Of a stretch of DNA of 64,000 nucleotides, positions 50,154-60,717 are shown piece after piece. The notes beneath the pieces were generated by a model. It was given only the letters and a program-made list of their open reading frames with translations. It did no database searches and was not told where the DNA came from. Source of the stretch: Roseobacter sp. (lineage in GTDB: Bacteria; Pseudomonadota; Alphaproteobacteria; Rhodobacterales; Rhodobacteraceae); NCBI GenBank assembly GCA_002731875.1, contig PCCY01000004.1, forward strand, positions 69,291 to 133,290, read 5' to 3'. How positions within the stretch are numbered: position 1 is the stretch's first letter; every line of letters begins with the position of its first letter. The translations under genes and the position numbers were made by a program.

Positions 50154-50163
50154 GGTATAGTTT

Positions 50164-51545
50164 TCACCGAGGGATGATCGGGTAAATGCCGCGTTGGTAA
50201 TCGTACGATCAGATTTCTCTGACTTGAGATCATCAAGAGCCTTCTTGACCACATCGCATACCGCATCATCGGCACTGGCCAGCATCTGATCCTGATCGGC
50301 CGTGTATTCAGTATGCATGAGCGCGCGCTGCAAGTGCAGTTCTGCTGCGGCACGTGCGGCTTTGCGTAACCCTTCGTCGGGGTGTCGCATCAACCCGGAA
50401 AGCGTTTTTTGCAACCGTTGCTGCACTTCGACAACGGTGCTGCCATCACGGGCAAGCGCGCCGAAAGCGTCTTCGATCAGATCAGCCGGGTCCAGGGGCC
50501 GTACGTAAATATTATCAAGCACTTCGTTTTCGCGGTCCCGGGCAACTTCGTCTTCGTAATCCGACAATATCCGCCCCATCCGGGTGATCACGTCAATCGC
50601 TGTACCGGGGTCGTTGACACCTGGTGACAGCGCTTTTGAAGCGACCTCGCCCATTACGATCAGCCCGAAACGCGGGTCTTGATCATACGTGCGTAGATCA
50701 CCCATGCGTATGCTGCTTTCGATCCCGTCACGCAGGCTCTTTTCGGTATGGTGTTCATCCAGCGGGTTGCCTACATGGTCGATCTTCAACAGAGGTTCGT
50801 TGTCGAAAATGAAGCTTCCGATGTTGCGTATCATATAGATCTTCACACCGTGGTTCATTGCAACGGTGTTCAGCGCTTCGGGATAGATATGCTGGATATA
50901 TCCCCCTTCCTTCACGCAGAATACCTCTGCGCTATCTGGAATTTCCTCGACAAGCGGGTTCGCCCCAAGGCAAGGGTTTGTAAGGCGCTCTTTAAAGGTT
51001 TCCCGGGCTTGCTTTTCGATCTGGCGTGACGTGTCAATCAGGCTTCCGAACGTCTGCAGGTGCAGCACCCAACGGATCAGGTAAAAAACGATGATGGCTA
51101 AAACCAGGACCGTCATGACAAACAAAACAAACGCGCGTTTGTCGTCGAAAACCCCGAGTTCGCGCAAGATTATAGCGATCAGCGCGTAAACATATGCACC
51201 GATGAACACCGCCAAGGTGTTTTGGGTCGTCAAGTCCTGAACGATCAACCTGTGCACGCGCGGTGTCCACTGGGTCGACGTGCTGCGGTACACTGTTACC
51301 ATCACGCTGAGTGAAAAGGTCGTCACTGCAAGCATTGCGTTGGCGATAATCGACAACAGGCGGTCTGCTGCGCTTCCCGTCAGATAGGTCGCAAGCGAAT
51401 CCGGTATCCACCTTTCTATCAAAGTGCTGAGCCCGAGTGATAAAACCGCAAGGCATCCGATAATCAGAACCCTGATCCAAAGCTTTTTGCTGTATTCCTT
51501 GGTCTTCCGCAGAATGGTCGACGGAAGAAGAAAATCAAAATTCAT
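50164..51545 (-). pseudogene. DUF2254 membrane protein with lost stop (probable 1-bp loss near the 3' end)
   Basis: The first 450 or so residues are a DUF2254 protein: hydrophobic helices early on (WIRVLIIGCLAVLSLGLSTL; LAVFIGAYVYALIAII; AFVLFVMTVLVLAIIVFYLI) and a conserved cytosolic part (SKALSPGVNDPGTAIDVI). The open frame then continues 352 codons to 49098, antisense across the whole corC end. In the frame one base back, a TGA appears at 50166-50164, 11 bp before the corC stop. A missing base near 50175-50215 would explain this. The true end is proposed as 50164 (about 460 residues); otherwise the gene spans 49098-51545. Confidence 0.7.
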
Positions 51546-51769
51546 GCGAGGTTTTCCATCGGGAGCATTCAGGCCTTCCAGCTTCGGTGATCATGGGTGT
51601 TGGATCATGGATGTCGGTGTTTAGCGTTCCTCTTTGACAACGCGCAAGCAAGCGAAATCGTTCACCGTGTAATGGGTTAAAATCGACAATTGATGTCGGA
51701 AAGTAACATGCCTCGGGCTTTTCACCTTGCAACGATCAAGGTTCACCGACCTGACAAAAGGACCGCGCC

Positions 51770-54184
51770 ATGAAAACCACCACACGTGCTGTCATTATCG
51801 GGGGCGGCGTTGTCGGCGCTTCGGTCCTGTACCATCTCACAAAACTGGGCTGGAAGGACGTCATGCTGGTCGAAAGGTCCGATCTGACCTCGGGCAGCAC
51901 CTGGCACGCTGCGGGGGGATTCCACACCTTGAACGGCGACACCAACATGGCGGCGCTTCAAGGGTACACGATCCGGCTGTACAAAGAGCTGGAAGAGATA
52001 ACCGGCATGTCGTGCGGGCTGCATCACGTAGGCGGTGTCACATTGGCGGACAGTCGTGAACGTTTTGACATGTTGCTGGCCGAACGGGCCAAGCATCGGT
52101 TCATGGGGCTGGATACCGAAATCGTCAGCCCCGAGGAGATCGCCCAGATCGCACCTATCACAAATCTCGAGGGTATCATCGGCGGGCTATATGACCCATT
52201 GGACGGGCACCTGGACCCCTCGGGGACGACGCACGCATATGCAAAGGCCGCCCGTATGGGTGGGGCGACGATCGAAACGCATTGCATGGTTCTCGAGACC
52301 AACCAGCGTACCGACGGTACATGGGACGTGGTGACGGACAAGGGCACGATACACGCCGAACACGTCGTTAACGCAGGTGGGCTGTGGGCACGTGAGGTAG
52401 GTGCGATGGCAGGGATTTATTTCCCGCTTCACCCGATGGAACACCAATATATTGTCACCGATGATATACCTGAAATTTATGAGCGTGACACCGAACATGC
52501 GCATGTGATGGATCCCGCCGGAGAAAGCTATCTGCGCCAAGAAGGGCGCGGCCTGTGCATTGGCTTTTACGAGCAGCGCGCGCGACCCTGGGCGGTGCAC
52601 GGAACCCCTTGGGGATTTGGTCATGAACTGTTACCAGATGACTTTAACAAAATTGAGGAAAGCGTTGATTTTGCTTACAGACGGTTCCCCGTACTTGCGA
52701 CTGCCGGGGTGAAATCTGTTATTCATGGGCCGTTTACCTTTGCACCGGACGGCAACCCTTTGGTCGGGCCGGTTCCGGGTGTGCGCAACTACTGGTCCGC
52801 GTGTGGGGTTATGGCCGGCTTTTCCCAGGGCGGTGGCGTGGGGCTTACGCTTGCACAATGGATGGTCGACGGAACCCCGGAACGTGATGTCATGGCGATG
52901 GACGTTGCGCGTTTCGGAGATTGGATAAGCCCGGGCTACACATTGCCGAAAGTCATCGAAAACTACCAAAAACGTTTTTCAGTGTCCTACCCCAACGAAG
53001 AGCTTCCCGCCGCACGACCGCTGCGCACCACGCCGATGTATGATATATTTAGCCAGATGGGCGCGGTCTGGGGCCAGCAATACGGGCTGGAGGTCGCCAA
53101 CTATTTCGCTCAAGGTGATGAACCGACATACGAGACCCCGACCTTTCGCCGCTCAGACGCGTTTGACGCGGTGGCGCGCGAAGTTGCCGGGGTCAGAGGT
53201 GGCGTTGGTATCAACGAAGTGCAAAATTTCGGTAAATATCTGGTCACGGGCGAACAGGCGCGTTCCTGGCTTGACCGGATAATGGCTGGCCGCATCCCGC
53301 CTGTGGGACGACTGGCCCTGACGCCAATGCTATCGGAAACCGGCAGGCTTATCGGCGATTTCACCATTTCTTGTCTGGATGATCAGACATTCCAGTTAAC
53401 GGCTTCGTATGGCGCTCAGGCTTTTCACATGCGCTGGTTCGCGCAACATGCTTTAAATACGGTTCGGATTGATAACATATCGGATACGCGCACAGGTTTT
53501 CAGGTTGCCGGCCCGCTGGCCAAAGAAGTGTTGAAAGCCTGCAAATTGCACGACGTCGACAGCTTGCGGTTTCTGGACGTGCGCCGAATGACCGTCGGAA
53601 TGGTGAACTGCATCGTCCAGCGCGTCAGTTATACCGGCGATCTGGGCTATGAGATTTACTGCGATAGCCTGGATCAACGACACCTTTGGCACACGTTGTG
53701 GGCGGCGGGGAAAAAGCACGATATGGCACCGTTCGGCATGCGGGCGATGATGTCACTGCGCCTGGACAAATTCTTCGGCAGTTGGATGTCCGAATACTCT
53801 CCGGACTACACCGCGGCCGAAACCGGGTTGGAAAGGTTTATCGACTTTGAGAAAGACGCCGATTTTATTGGCCGCGCCGCCGCCGAAGCCGAACGGGACA
53901 AGGGCCCTGGTCGGAAACTATGTGCGTTTGAGGTCGATAGTATCGACGCGGATGTACACGGCTACGAACCGATCTGGCACGATGGAAACGTCGTCGGATT
54001 TTGCACCTCCGGAGGGTATTCACATTTTGCTGGGAAATCCGTTGCCTTGGGCTTCGTGCCAACAGCGAGCGACCGCAAGGGGCTGCGGGTCGAGATAGAG
54101 ATTTTGGGCAAGATGTGCCCTGCCAGATTGATCAAGGAGCCATTGTTTGACGCCGATGGGGCCCGGATGCGAGGACGCTCTTAA
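51770..54184 (+). CDS. FAD-dependent GcvT-type dehydrogenase (dimethylglycine/sarcosine family)
   Basis: The 804-residue product combines an N-terminal DAO-type FAD domain (VIIGGGVVGASVLYHL; LTSGSTWHAAGG) and a C-terminal GcvT/aminomethyltransferase fold (RVSYTGDLGYEIY; FGMRAMMSLRLDK). His46 in STWHAAG corresponds to the histidine that links covalently to FAD in dimethylglycine dehydrogenase. It likely oxidises an N-methyl amine and passes the one-carbon unit to tetrahydrofolate. The exact substrate (dimethylglycine, sarcosine or another) is not set by sequence alone. Confidence 0.9.
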   Translation: MKTTTRAVIIGGGVVGASVLYHLTKLGWKDVMLVERSDLTSGSTWHAAGGFHTLNGDTNMAALQGYTIRLYKELEEITGMSCGLHHVGGVTLADSRERFDMLLAERAKHRFMGLDTEIVSPEEIAQIAPITNLEGIIGGLYDPLDGHLDPSGTTHAYAKAARMGGATIETHCMVLETNQRTDGTWDVVTDKGTIHAEHVVNAGGLWAREVGAMAGIYFPLHPMEHQYIVTDDIPEIYERDTEHAHVMDPAGESYLRQEGRGLCIGFYEQRARPWAVHGTPWGFGHELLPDDFNKIEESVDFAYRRFPVLATAGVKSVIHGPFTFAPDGNPLVGPVPGVRNYWSACGVMAGFSQGGGVGLTLAQWMVDGTPERDVMAMDVARFGDWISPGYTLPKVIENYQKRFSVSYPNEELPAARPLRTTPMYDIFSQMGAVWGQQYGLEVANYFAQGDEPTYETPTFRRSDAFDAVAREVAGVRGGVGINEVQNFGKYLVTGEQARSWLDRIMAGRIPPVGRLALTPMLSETGRLIGDFTISCLDDQTFQLTASYGAQAFHMRWFAQHALNTVRIDNISDTRTGFQVAGPLAKEVLKACKLHDVDSLRFLDVRRMTVGMVNCIVQRVSYTGDLGYEIYCDSLDQRHLWHTLWAAGKKHDMAPFGMRAMMSLRLDKFFGSWMSEYSPDYTAAETGLERFIDFEKDADFIGRAAAEAERDKGPGRKLCAFEVDSIDADVHGYEPIWHDGNVVGFCTSGGYSHFAGKSVALGFVPTASDRKGLRVEIEILGKMCPARLIKEPLFDADGARMRGRS

Positions 54185-54215
54185 ACATCGCAAGATCTGG
54201 GGGTACGTTAGTCAA

Positions 54216-54824
54216 ATGAAATCGAACATACCCATTATACTTCTGGCGGCGGGCCAATCCTCTCGAATGCGGGGGCGCGACAAGCTGCTGGAGCGTGTCG
54301 ACAACCAACCTTTGTTGCGTCGTCAGGCGTGCTTGGCCCTGGCGGTGACGGGCGGCCCGGTGTTCATTACCCTGCCCCCTGCGCCGCATCCGCGCTACGA
54401 TGTTTTGGCGGGGTTGACCACACCAACCTTGGTACCGGTTCCCGATGCCGCCGAGGGTATTAACGCATCCCTCAAGCGTGGGTTCGCGATGCTGCCACAC
54501 ACTTGCAAAGCAGTTATGGTGCTGTTGTCCGACCTGCCGGAGCTAAACGAAAGCGACCTTAAAAAGGTTCTTCAAGCCGTTAATCTGGAAAGCGGAAACA
54601 CCATCTGGCGCGGTGCAACATCGGCGGGAAAACCGGGCCATCCCACTGTTTTTGCAGCATGCCATTTCGCACGTTTCGCAGCCTTGTCGGGCGATGTCGG
54701 AGGGCGCGACATAATCGCAGCCGCCGCGGATTCCACGGTCCTGGTTCCGTTACCCGACAACCACGCCCTTCTGGATCTTGACACCCCCGAAGAATGGGAA
54801 GCATGGCGCAGGACCAACACCTGA
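54216..54824 (+). CDS. MobA-like nucleotidyltransferase
   Basis: The 202-residue product has the GT-A type nucleotidyltransferase start LLAAGQSSRMRGRDKLLE, then LSDLPELNESDLKKV and GKPGHPTVFAACHF. This is the MobA/MocA group that makes molybdopterin cytidine or guanine dinucleotide cofactors. The ATG at 54216 is preferred over upstream in-frame starts inside the preceding gene. It follows the GcvT dehydrogenase by 31 bp. Cofactor choice (CTP or GTP) is unknown. Confidence 0.85.
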   Translation: MKSNIPIILLAAGQSSRMRGRDKLLERVDNQPLLRRQACLALAVTGGPVFITLPPAPHPRYDVLAGLTTPTLVPVPDAAEGINASLKRGFAMLPHTCKAVMVLLSDLPELNESDLKKVLQAVNLESGNTIWRGATSAGKPGHPTVFAACHFARFAALSGDVGGRDIIAAAADSTVLVPLPDNHALLDLDTPEEWEAWRRTNT

Positions 54825-55017
54825 CGACCCCTATGCGACCAAGCCCGTTTCACCCGCATTCGTCACGATTCCGGTGCGTCAGCCCGCTTGCTTCCTGGCC
54901 GCACGCGCAACGCAAAAAGACGGGATAGTCACCTACCCCGCCCTTCCTTGGTTTAAACCGCCACTTTGTACGCGACCCATAGAACAGGGCCAACTGCGGT
55001 CGTTTGTGAATGCAATG

Positions 55018-58000
55018 TTACCGTGTCAGCAACTTTGCTTCGTGCTTTTTCAGCGTCCGGCGGGCGGCCATGTAGCCATCCACGCCTTCGCGGGTCGCGA
55101 GTTCCGGGAAGATCTCCAGGATTTCGTTGCGCTGTGCATTCCCGACCCCGGCCAAGCTCATGTCACCAGGTTGGAAGCTTTCCGTCCAGGTGCCATCAGA
55201 CAGGATAACCTCGTGCTGATCAAACATCACATGGATATAGGTCGTACCCGAAACCTCTACGATATCAACGCCTTCCAGACCGGTCAGATGCTTGGCAGCG
55301 ACAAGGACCTCGCGCTCTTCAAAGTACAGAGCGGTCTTGTCATTGGCAACCAGAACCCGGTGGTTGGGGCTGACCATCATATCGCGTTCGGGCAGGTTCT
55401 TACCCAAGGCACCCTGACGGATCAGAACCGGCCGCAGGTGTTCACTGCGGGCGAATTCGTCGCCGGACATTGCACGGGACCCTATCCAGCGAATTTCCTG
55501 AATACCGTTGTCGCGGGTAATGACACGATCACCAACCTCAAGATCTTCGACCTTACGCTCGCCCTTCGGGGTCGCGATCAAGGTTCCCGGCGTGAAGCAA
55601 GGGATGATTTTCTCTATGTTGGTAAAGTCCAGACGCCCAGTTTCGGTACCTGATGCATCCGTGAACACGATGGTGCCATCGATACCGTCGTTGGGGCTGT
55701 CGCCATCAATCGTGTCACCCGGATCGTTATCGGGTCTCACGTTATCAAGGTAATAACCCCCGCCGTTCAAAGACCCGGTCAGGTCGATCACATCATAATC
55801 GCTGGCGTCGGTACCCGAACCACCGTCGATCGTATCGCCACCGTTGACATCACGGAACGTGTCCTGCCCGTCGTCGCCGCGCATACTGTCGTTGCCGGCA
55901 CCGCCGAGGATGGTGTCGTTGTTGCCGCCGCCAGAAATGATATCGTCACCGTCGCCGCCGACAATACTGTCGTCGCCGAAGCCACCCATCAGGCTGTCAT
56001 CGCCCGCATCGCCTTTCAGCGTGTCGTTATCTTCGCCACCGTCGATGGTATCGTTACCGGCACCGCCGACCAGCAGATCGTCGCCACGGACACCGCTGAT
56101 GGAGTCGTCACCATCCCCACCGTCCACGGTGTCGTTGTCACCCGCAGCAAAGATCGTGTCGTTCCCGGCACCACCCATAATGCTGTCTTCGCCGAAGCCC
56201 CCGGCGATAGAGTCGTCGCCATCACCGCCGTCGATGGTGTCATTGCCTTGGCCACCGTCGATTGTGTCGTTGCCGGCACCGCCCTTGACGCTGTCATTAT
56301 CATTGCCAGCTAAGATAGAGTCGTTTCCATCACCGCCATCAATAACGTCATCGCCCTGTGCGCCAATAATTATGTCATCGCCCTGGCCGCCGAAAATAGA
56401 GTCGTTGCCCTGGCCACCATCGAGGCTGTCATTGTCAACACCGCCATAAATGGCGTCGTTGCCGGAACCGCCAAAGATCGTGTCGTCGTCATCTTCACCA
56501 TAAAGGACATCGTCGCCCGCGCCGCCGTCGATCAGATCTTTGCCGTTGTTGGGCTGAACGTCGGTGGCATCGGGTTCCTCGGATGCATAGCCAGGAACAA
56601 ATTCGGCGCCGAAACCGCCATAGATGGTATCGTTTCCGTCATTGCCCTTGAGAGTATCCGACCCATGGCTGCCTACTATGTAGTCATTGCCATCGCCACC
56701 TTCTACATAGTCGTCGTCTATTCCGGCGTTGATGTAGTCATTTCCAGTCCCGCCATAAACGGTATCGGCGTCGTCGCCGGTACGGATCGTGTCATTGCCG
56801 GCCCCCCCGTCAACGAAATCACGTCCATCGTCCTGGTTGGGATCGCCGGTGCGGTAATATGGGTTTGCTTCGTAACGTCCCGTCAGCGGGTTGAAATATG
56901 TTGGTTGGTCGTCGGGATAATCCGAGAACGTATCGACACCTGCCACGATTAAATCATCGCCGTCGCCGCCGCTGATACTGTCCGCGCCCTGGATATCGGT
57001 AATGGTATCGTTTCCATCACCGCCCTGAATGGTGTCATTGTCGATACCGCCTTCGATGACATCGTCACCAATGCCCCCGTCGATCAAATCCGCATCGTCG
57101 CCACCATCGATGGTGTCATTGCCGGCCCCGCCAAAGATCGTGTCTTTGTCGTTGTTTGGATCGGTGTCTTGATCGAAGGGACGGTTGATCAATGGAACGT
57201 CGGCATCCGGCACGCCCTTGGAACCCGGGTTATTGCCATAGATCACATCATCGCCGTCACCGCCCCCAAGGACATCGCGACCGTCGCCGCCGGTGATGCT
57301 GTCGTCACCACCGCCGCCGGAGATGGTATCGTCACCGCCTTGGCCATCCACTGTGTCGTCGCCACCGTTGGCCTGAACACTGTCGTTACCCCCACCGGTG
57401 CTTACGTTTTCGCCGCCTTCAGAGCCGGTGACTGTATCGTCACCGCCACCCAGACGTGCCGCTTCGATTTCCTCGAATGATGTTGTGTTGGTTCCATCAG
57501 ACAAGGTGCCCTTTTCAGGCGCTGTGAAATTCAGCGTCAAATCGTCATTGATAGTCGAGCTGTCCAGAGAATCGCCGTTTGTTTCGCCGGTTTCACCGCC
57601 CACAATGACGTCATTATCGATCTTGTCGGTAAGCGCGAACGTGTCGTCGCCGGACCCGCCATAGACGGTATCATCACCAAGGCCGCTATCGATGGTGTCA
57701 TCGCCGCCGTTGCCAAAGATCGTGTCGTTGATACCGTCGGTACCGTCAATCTGGTCGCCTTGCAGATCGGTGTAACCCGGCCCCATGTTTTCGTCGGAGT
57801 CCAGCCCGTCAACGGGGCCAGGCGCAGGGGTGCCCAGGATTTTTTCGATTTCGGCAAATTCAAAACGACCGGTCTCGGTGATACCATCGGTATCGTACAG
57901 CACCACAGTGCCGTTGAAACCGTTGCCGTTGCTGTCCGCGACCTTGTCGATGATCCGGAAATTTCCGACGCCGGTAAGGTCCAGCGTGTCGTCGTCGGTG

Positions 58001-60717
58001 TTCAGCGCGTCGTCTGCGTTGTACCCACCGGCCCCACCGTCGATATAGTCGCCATCGGTACCGCCGACGATCGTATCTTGATCATCGCCGCCCATGACGC
58101 TGTCGGCACCCGCGCCGCCGTCCAGGCTGTCGCGCCCTGTGCCGCCATCGAGCGTGTCGCTGTCCGCGCCGCCCAGAAGGGTGTCGTTACCGGCACCACC
58201 GTTGATGACGTCGTCACCTTCGTCGCCCATCAGCAGGTCGTTCCCGGCACCGGCCCCCATCGCACCACCGTCAACCGGCGCGTCGAAGTATACATCGGTA
58301 ATATTGATGCCCGCGTGGTTGCCCGGGGATAGGGCTTGCACCTTGATATGGGTGATTTCCAGATAATCCACCGGACCGGCGATATTCACCAAAGCCGAAT
58401 AATCAGGTGTGGTGTCCGGACCGTCCCCGCCTTTGCTGATCAGCGTTTCGTTGCCGCCGACACCATCGTTGTTCTGGGCTGTGATGCCCGAACCTGTAGA
58501 TACATCTATCGGCGTCCGCGACCCGTCAGGCCCGACAGCAACAACCACCACCTTGGACGCGTTGTCGATATCGTTAATCCTGAAACTGACGTTGGTCACG
58601 TCCTTGGAGAAATCGAGCTTGTATGTCGCGCGTTCTCCGTCCTCGTCCGCAAGAGATGCGAGCGAGCTATAGGCGTTGACCGGATCGGAATCCGCGGTGA
58701 TCGAGTGGACTTTTTGCTTGTCGGTCGAGAACGTTGTTTCCGGTGTTTTGGTGACATCCTTGACAGAGAAGGTTACATCGACATTTCCGGTGTTCTGGAC
58801 AAACCCGCCAGCCAGATTGTCGTTGTTGTCAACCGACGTGCTGTCATGGGGATCCGGAGCTTTATCCCATTCAAAGCTTTCGCGTTCGGTTCCGCCAGTG
58901 ACTGGCCCGGACGCGTCGGCGTTTGTGTCGCCATAGATCGTGTCATTGCCGGTGCCGCCTGAAATTGTATCGTCGCCGGCGTTGCCTTCAAGCGAGTCGT
59001 TCCCCGATCCGCCATCTATGCTGTCGTCACCACCTTCGCCAAAGATGGTATCGTTACCGCTGCCGCCTGCCAAAACGTCATCGCCACCCTCAAGCATGAC
59101 ACCGCGTGGAGCGTCAAAATACATATCGGTAATGTTTATACCGGAGTTGGACCCACCGTCTTGCGAATGTTCAACGATGATCTTGCTGACAGGACCGGCA
59201 ATGCTGACATTAAGCGTGTAGGCCTCGGAATTCGCTTCCTCGCTGCCCCCGTTGCTATCGGCTGTATCATTCCCTGCGACGCCGTCGGTATCCTTCAGAA
59301 CGATCTGCGAACCTCCGGTCAGATCGACCTTGATAGGCTGACCATTGGCGTCGAACGCGGTGATCTTGACGATAGCATCGTGATCCACGTCATTGATATT
59401 GAAAGAAACATCGGAAACCGGTGCAGAGAAATCCCAGCTAAACGCACCTTTGTCATTCGTACCGGTGTTGAGCGAATACAAAGAGCTGTCGGAATCCACG
59501 GTCTCACCGCCGGAATCGATGCCCTTGGTGTTCAGATCGCGTGAACTCAACCGAGATTGGTGACCGCCCGCATCGACGATGCGATCGTAGGTGACAGTCA
59601 CGTTACCCGTATCCTGGGTGAAGCCGTTATCAATCTGGGAATCGCTGGCGCCTTCCCAATTAAAGCTTTCACGCACCGATGCATGCTGGCCAGCACCATC
59701 GCCAAAGATAAAGTCGTCGCCTTCACCGCCGTTTATTGTGTCATCGCCGTTTGGCCCGGAATCTTCCAGGCTCACGGTTGCAGGGTTGTCAAAATACACA
59801 TCGGAAACATGCACGCCAGAGGTGCCCGAGGTCGACGTGTGAATGACTTCGATCCGCGACACCGGCCCGTCGATCCCGACAGTTACAGAATAATCTGATC
59901 CATCGGGGTGTTGGTCGCCGCCCTTGCTTGTGGCCGTGTCATTACCGAATTTACCGTCTGAATCGCTGAGCTGCACGTACTTTGCACCTTGCAGATCAAC
60001 GTCGATCATCTGACCGCTGCTATTGTAGGCAAAAACCTGAACCTGGCCTTTGTTGTCAATGTCATTGATATTGAACGATACTTTCGAAACCGCGCTGTCG
60101 AATTGCAGTTCGAACGAAGTTTCACCCTTCGAATTCGCCAGCGATCTCAGCGAACTATCGTCGTTTACGGTTTCTCCACCAGAATCAATCCGTGAGGTGT
60201 TGATATCGTCGTCGGAATACTCTTGCTTTGCATGGCTGTCAGAGACCGAGTTCACTTTGAATGTGACGTTAACCGAGCCGGTATTTTGGGTAAACCCGCC
60301 TTGCAAGTTGTCGCCATCGTCGATCTCAGAGCCCGGCTTGTCAGGGTCCGGCGCTTTGGACCATTCAAAGCTTTCGCGCTCTGCCTTGCCCGACCCGGCC
60401 ACCGCACCGTCGCCGATCAGGACATCATTGCCACTTTGGCCATCAATGGAATCGTTGCCGGATCCACCGACAACGGTGTCGTTCCCCAGCCCCGCCAGCA
60501 CCGTGTCATTGCCACCGCGTGCAAGAATGATGTCATCATTAGATCCGACATTTCCCATGGTGGCGTCATTACCATCCACCACATCACCCTGAGGATCGCC
60601 CCGATACGCGGGATCGATACGATTTGCAGTATTATCGCCATCCACGACGCCATTCTTACCCGACGCTGCGCCAGAAGTTTTTCCGTACTGCCACATCTTA
60701 TTAATGTAAAATGTCAT
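55018..60717 (-). CDS. Giant RTX calcium-binding protein with three novel modules and a C-terminal Hint domain
   Basis: The 1,899-residue, strongly acidic product starts at MTFYINKMWQYG (ATG 60717 with GGAG ribosome binding site). After a first RTX patch come three related ~200-residue modules (residues about 113-313, 344-537, 608-813), each opening with RESFxW, holding VSFxINDIDN and ending DVYFDxP, with RTX repeats (GGxGND) between. A long RTX array fills residues about 820-1650. The C-terminal 193 residues are a Hint domain starting CFTPGTLIAT at Cys1707. RTX repeats bind calcium and mark type I secretion; the Hint part may self-cleave. No HlyB/HlyD-type exporter genes are in the window. 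Confidence 0.93.
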   Translation of the reverse strand: MTFYINKMWQYGKTSGAASGKNGVVDGDNTANRIDPAYRGDPQGDVVDGNDATMGNVGSNDDIILARGGNDTVLAGLGNDTVVGGSGNDSIDGQSGNDVLIGDGAVAGSGKAERESFEWSKAPDPDKPGSEIDDGDNLQGGFTQNTGSVNVTFKVNSVSDSHAKQEYSDDDINTSRIDSGGETVNDDSSLRSLANSKGETSFELQFDSAVSKVSFNINDIDNKGQVQVFAYNSSGQMIDVDLQGAKYVQLSDSDGKFGNDTATSKGGDQHPDGSDYSVTVGIDGPVSRIEVIHTSTSGTSGVHVSDVYFDNPATVSLEDSGPNGDDTINGGEGDDFIFGDGAGQHASVRESFNWEGASDSQIDNGFTQDTGNVTVTYDRIVDAGGHQSRLSSRDLNTKGIDSGGETVDSDSSLYSLNTGTNDKGAFSWDFSAPVSDVSFNINDVDHDAIVKITAFDANGQPIKVDLTGGSQIVLKDTDGVAGNDTADSNGGSEEANSEAYTLNVSIAGPVSKIIVEHSQDGGSNSGINITDMYFDAPRGVMLEGGDDVLAGGSGNDTIFGEGGDDSIDGGSGNDSLEGNAGDDTISGGTGNDTIYGDTNADASGPVTGGTERESFEWDKAPDPHDSTSVDNNDNLAGGFVQNTGNVDVTFSVKDVTKTPETTFSTDKQKVHSITADSDPVNAYSSLASLADEDGERATYKLDFSKDVTNVSFRINDIDNASKVVVVAVGPDGSRTPIDVSTGSGITAQNNDGVGGNETLISKGGDGPDTTPDYSALVNIAGPVDYLEITHIKVQALSPGNHAGINITDVYFDAPVDGGAMGAGAGNDLLMGDEGDDVINGGAGNDTLLGGADSDTLDGGTGRDSLDGGAGADSVMGGDDQDTIVGGTDGDYIDGGAGGYNADDALNTDDDTLDLTGVGNFRIIDKVADSNGNGFNGTVVLYDTDGITETGRFEFAEIEKILGTPAPGPVDGLDSDENMGPGYTDLQGDQIDGTDGINDTIFGNGGDDTIDSGLGDDTVYGGSGDDTFALTDKIDNDVIVGGETGETNGDSLDSSTINDDLTLNFTAPEKGTLSDGTNTTSFEEIEAARLGGGDDTVTGSEGGENVSTGGGNDSVQANGGDDTVDGQGGDDTISGGGGDDSITGGDGRDVLGGGDGDDVIYGNNPGSKGVPDADVPLINRPFDQDTDPNNDKDTIFGGAGNDTIDGGDDADLIDGGIGDDVIEGGIDNDTIQGGDGNDTITDIQGADSISGGDGDDLIVAGVDTFSDYPDDQPTYFNPLTGRYEANPYYRTGDPNQDDGRDFVDGGAGNDTIRTGDDADTVYGGTGNDYINAGIDDDYVEGGDGNDYIVGSHGSDTLKGNDGNDTIYGGFGAEFVPGYASEEPDATDVQPNNGKDLIDGGAGDDVLYGEDDDDTIFGGSGNDAIYGGVDNDSLDGGQGNDSIFGGQGDDIIIGAQGDDVIDGGDGNDSILAGNDNDSVKGGAGNDTIDGGQGNDTIDGGDGDDSIAGGFGEDSIMGGAGNDTIFAAGDNDTVDGGDGDDSISGVRGDDLLVGGAGNDTIDGGEDNDTLKGDAGDDSLMGGFGDDSIVGGDGDDIISGGGNNDTILGGAGNDSMRGDDGQDTFRDVNGGDTIDGGSGTDASDYDVIDLTGSLNGGGYYLDNVRPDNDPGDTIDGDSPNDGIDGTIVFTDASGTETGRLDFTNIEKIIPCFTPGTLIATPKGERKVEDLEVGDRVITRDNGIQEIRWIGSRAMSGDEFARSEHLRPVLIRQGALGKNLPERDMMVSPNHRVLVANDKTALYFEEREVLVAAKHLTGLEGVDIVEVSGTTYIHVMFDQHEVILSDGTWTESFQPGDMSLAGVGNAQRNEILEIFPELATREGVDGYMAARRTLKKHEAKLLTR
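58279..60381 (-). repeat. Three tandem copies of a RESFxW...DVYFDxP module in the RTX gene
   Basis: Copies lie at about 59779-60381, 59107-59686 and 58279-58893. Each contains, in order, the RESFxW start, an N-TGxVxVT strand, VSFxIND(I/V)D, a DxDGxxGNxT...S-GG segment, a VxIxGPV strand and a closing DVYFDxP/DMYFDAP. They are separated by short RTX stretches. They diverge clearly at DNA level, so duplication is not recent. Confidence 0.85.

Noticed and set aside
49098-50163. Antisense extension of the DUF2254 frame
   Set aside because: Low-complexity, charged sequence opposite a well-conserved corC coding region; judged a read-through caused by a lost frame, not real protein.
55830-58270. CRISPR-like DNA repeats
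   Set aside because: The repeat is the 27-bp coding period of RTX nonapeptides with continuous open frame, no unique spacers and no cas genes.
55508-60592. Many long plus-strand frames across the RTX gene
   Set aside because: They are antisense shadows of the repetitive, GC-biased RTX codons, with Ser/Pro or Val/Ile-rich sequence and no ribosome binding sites.
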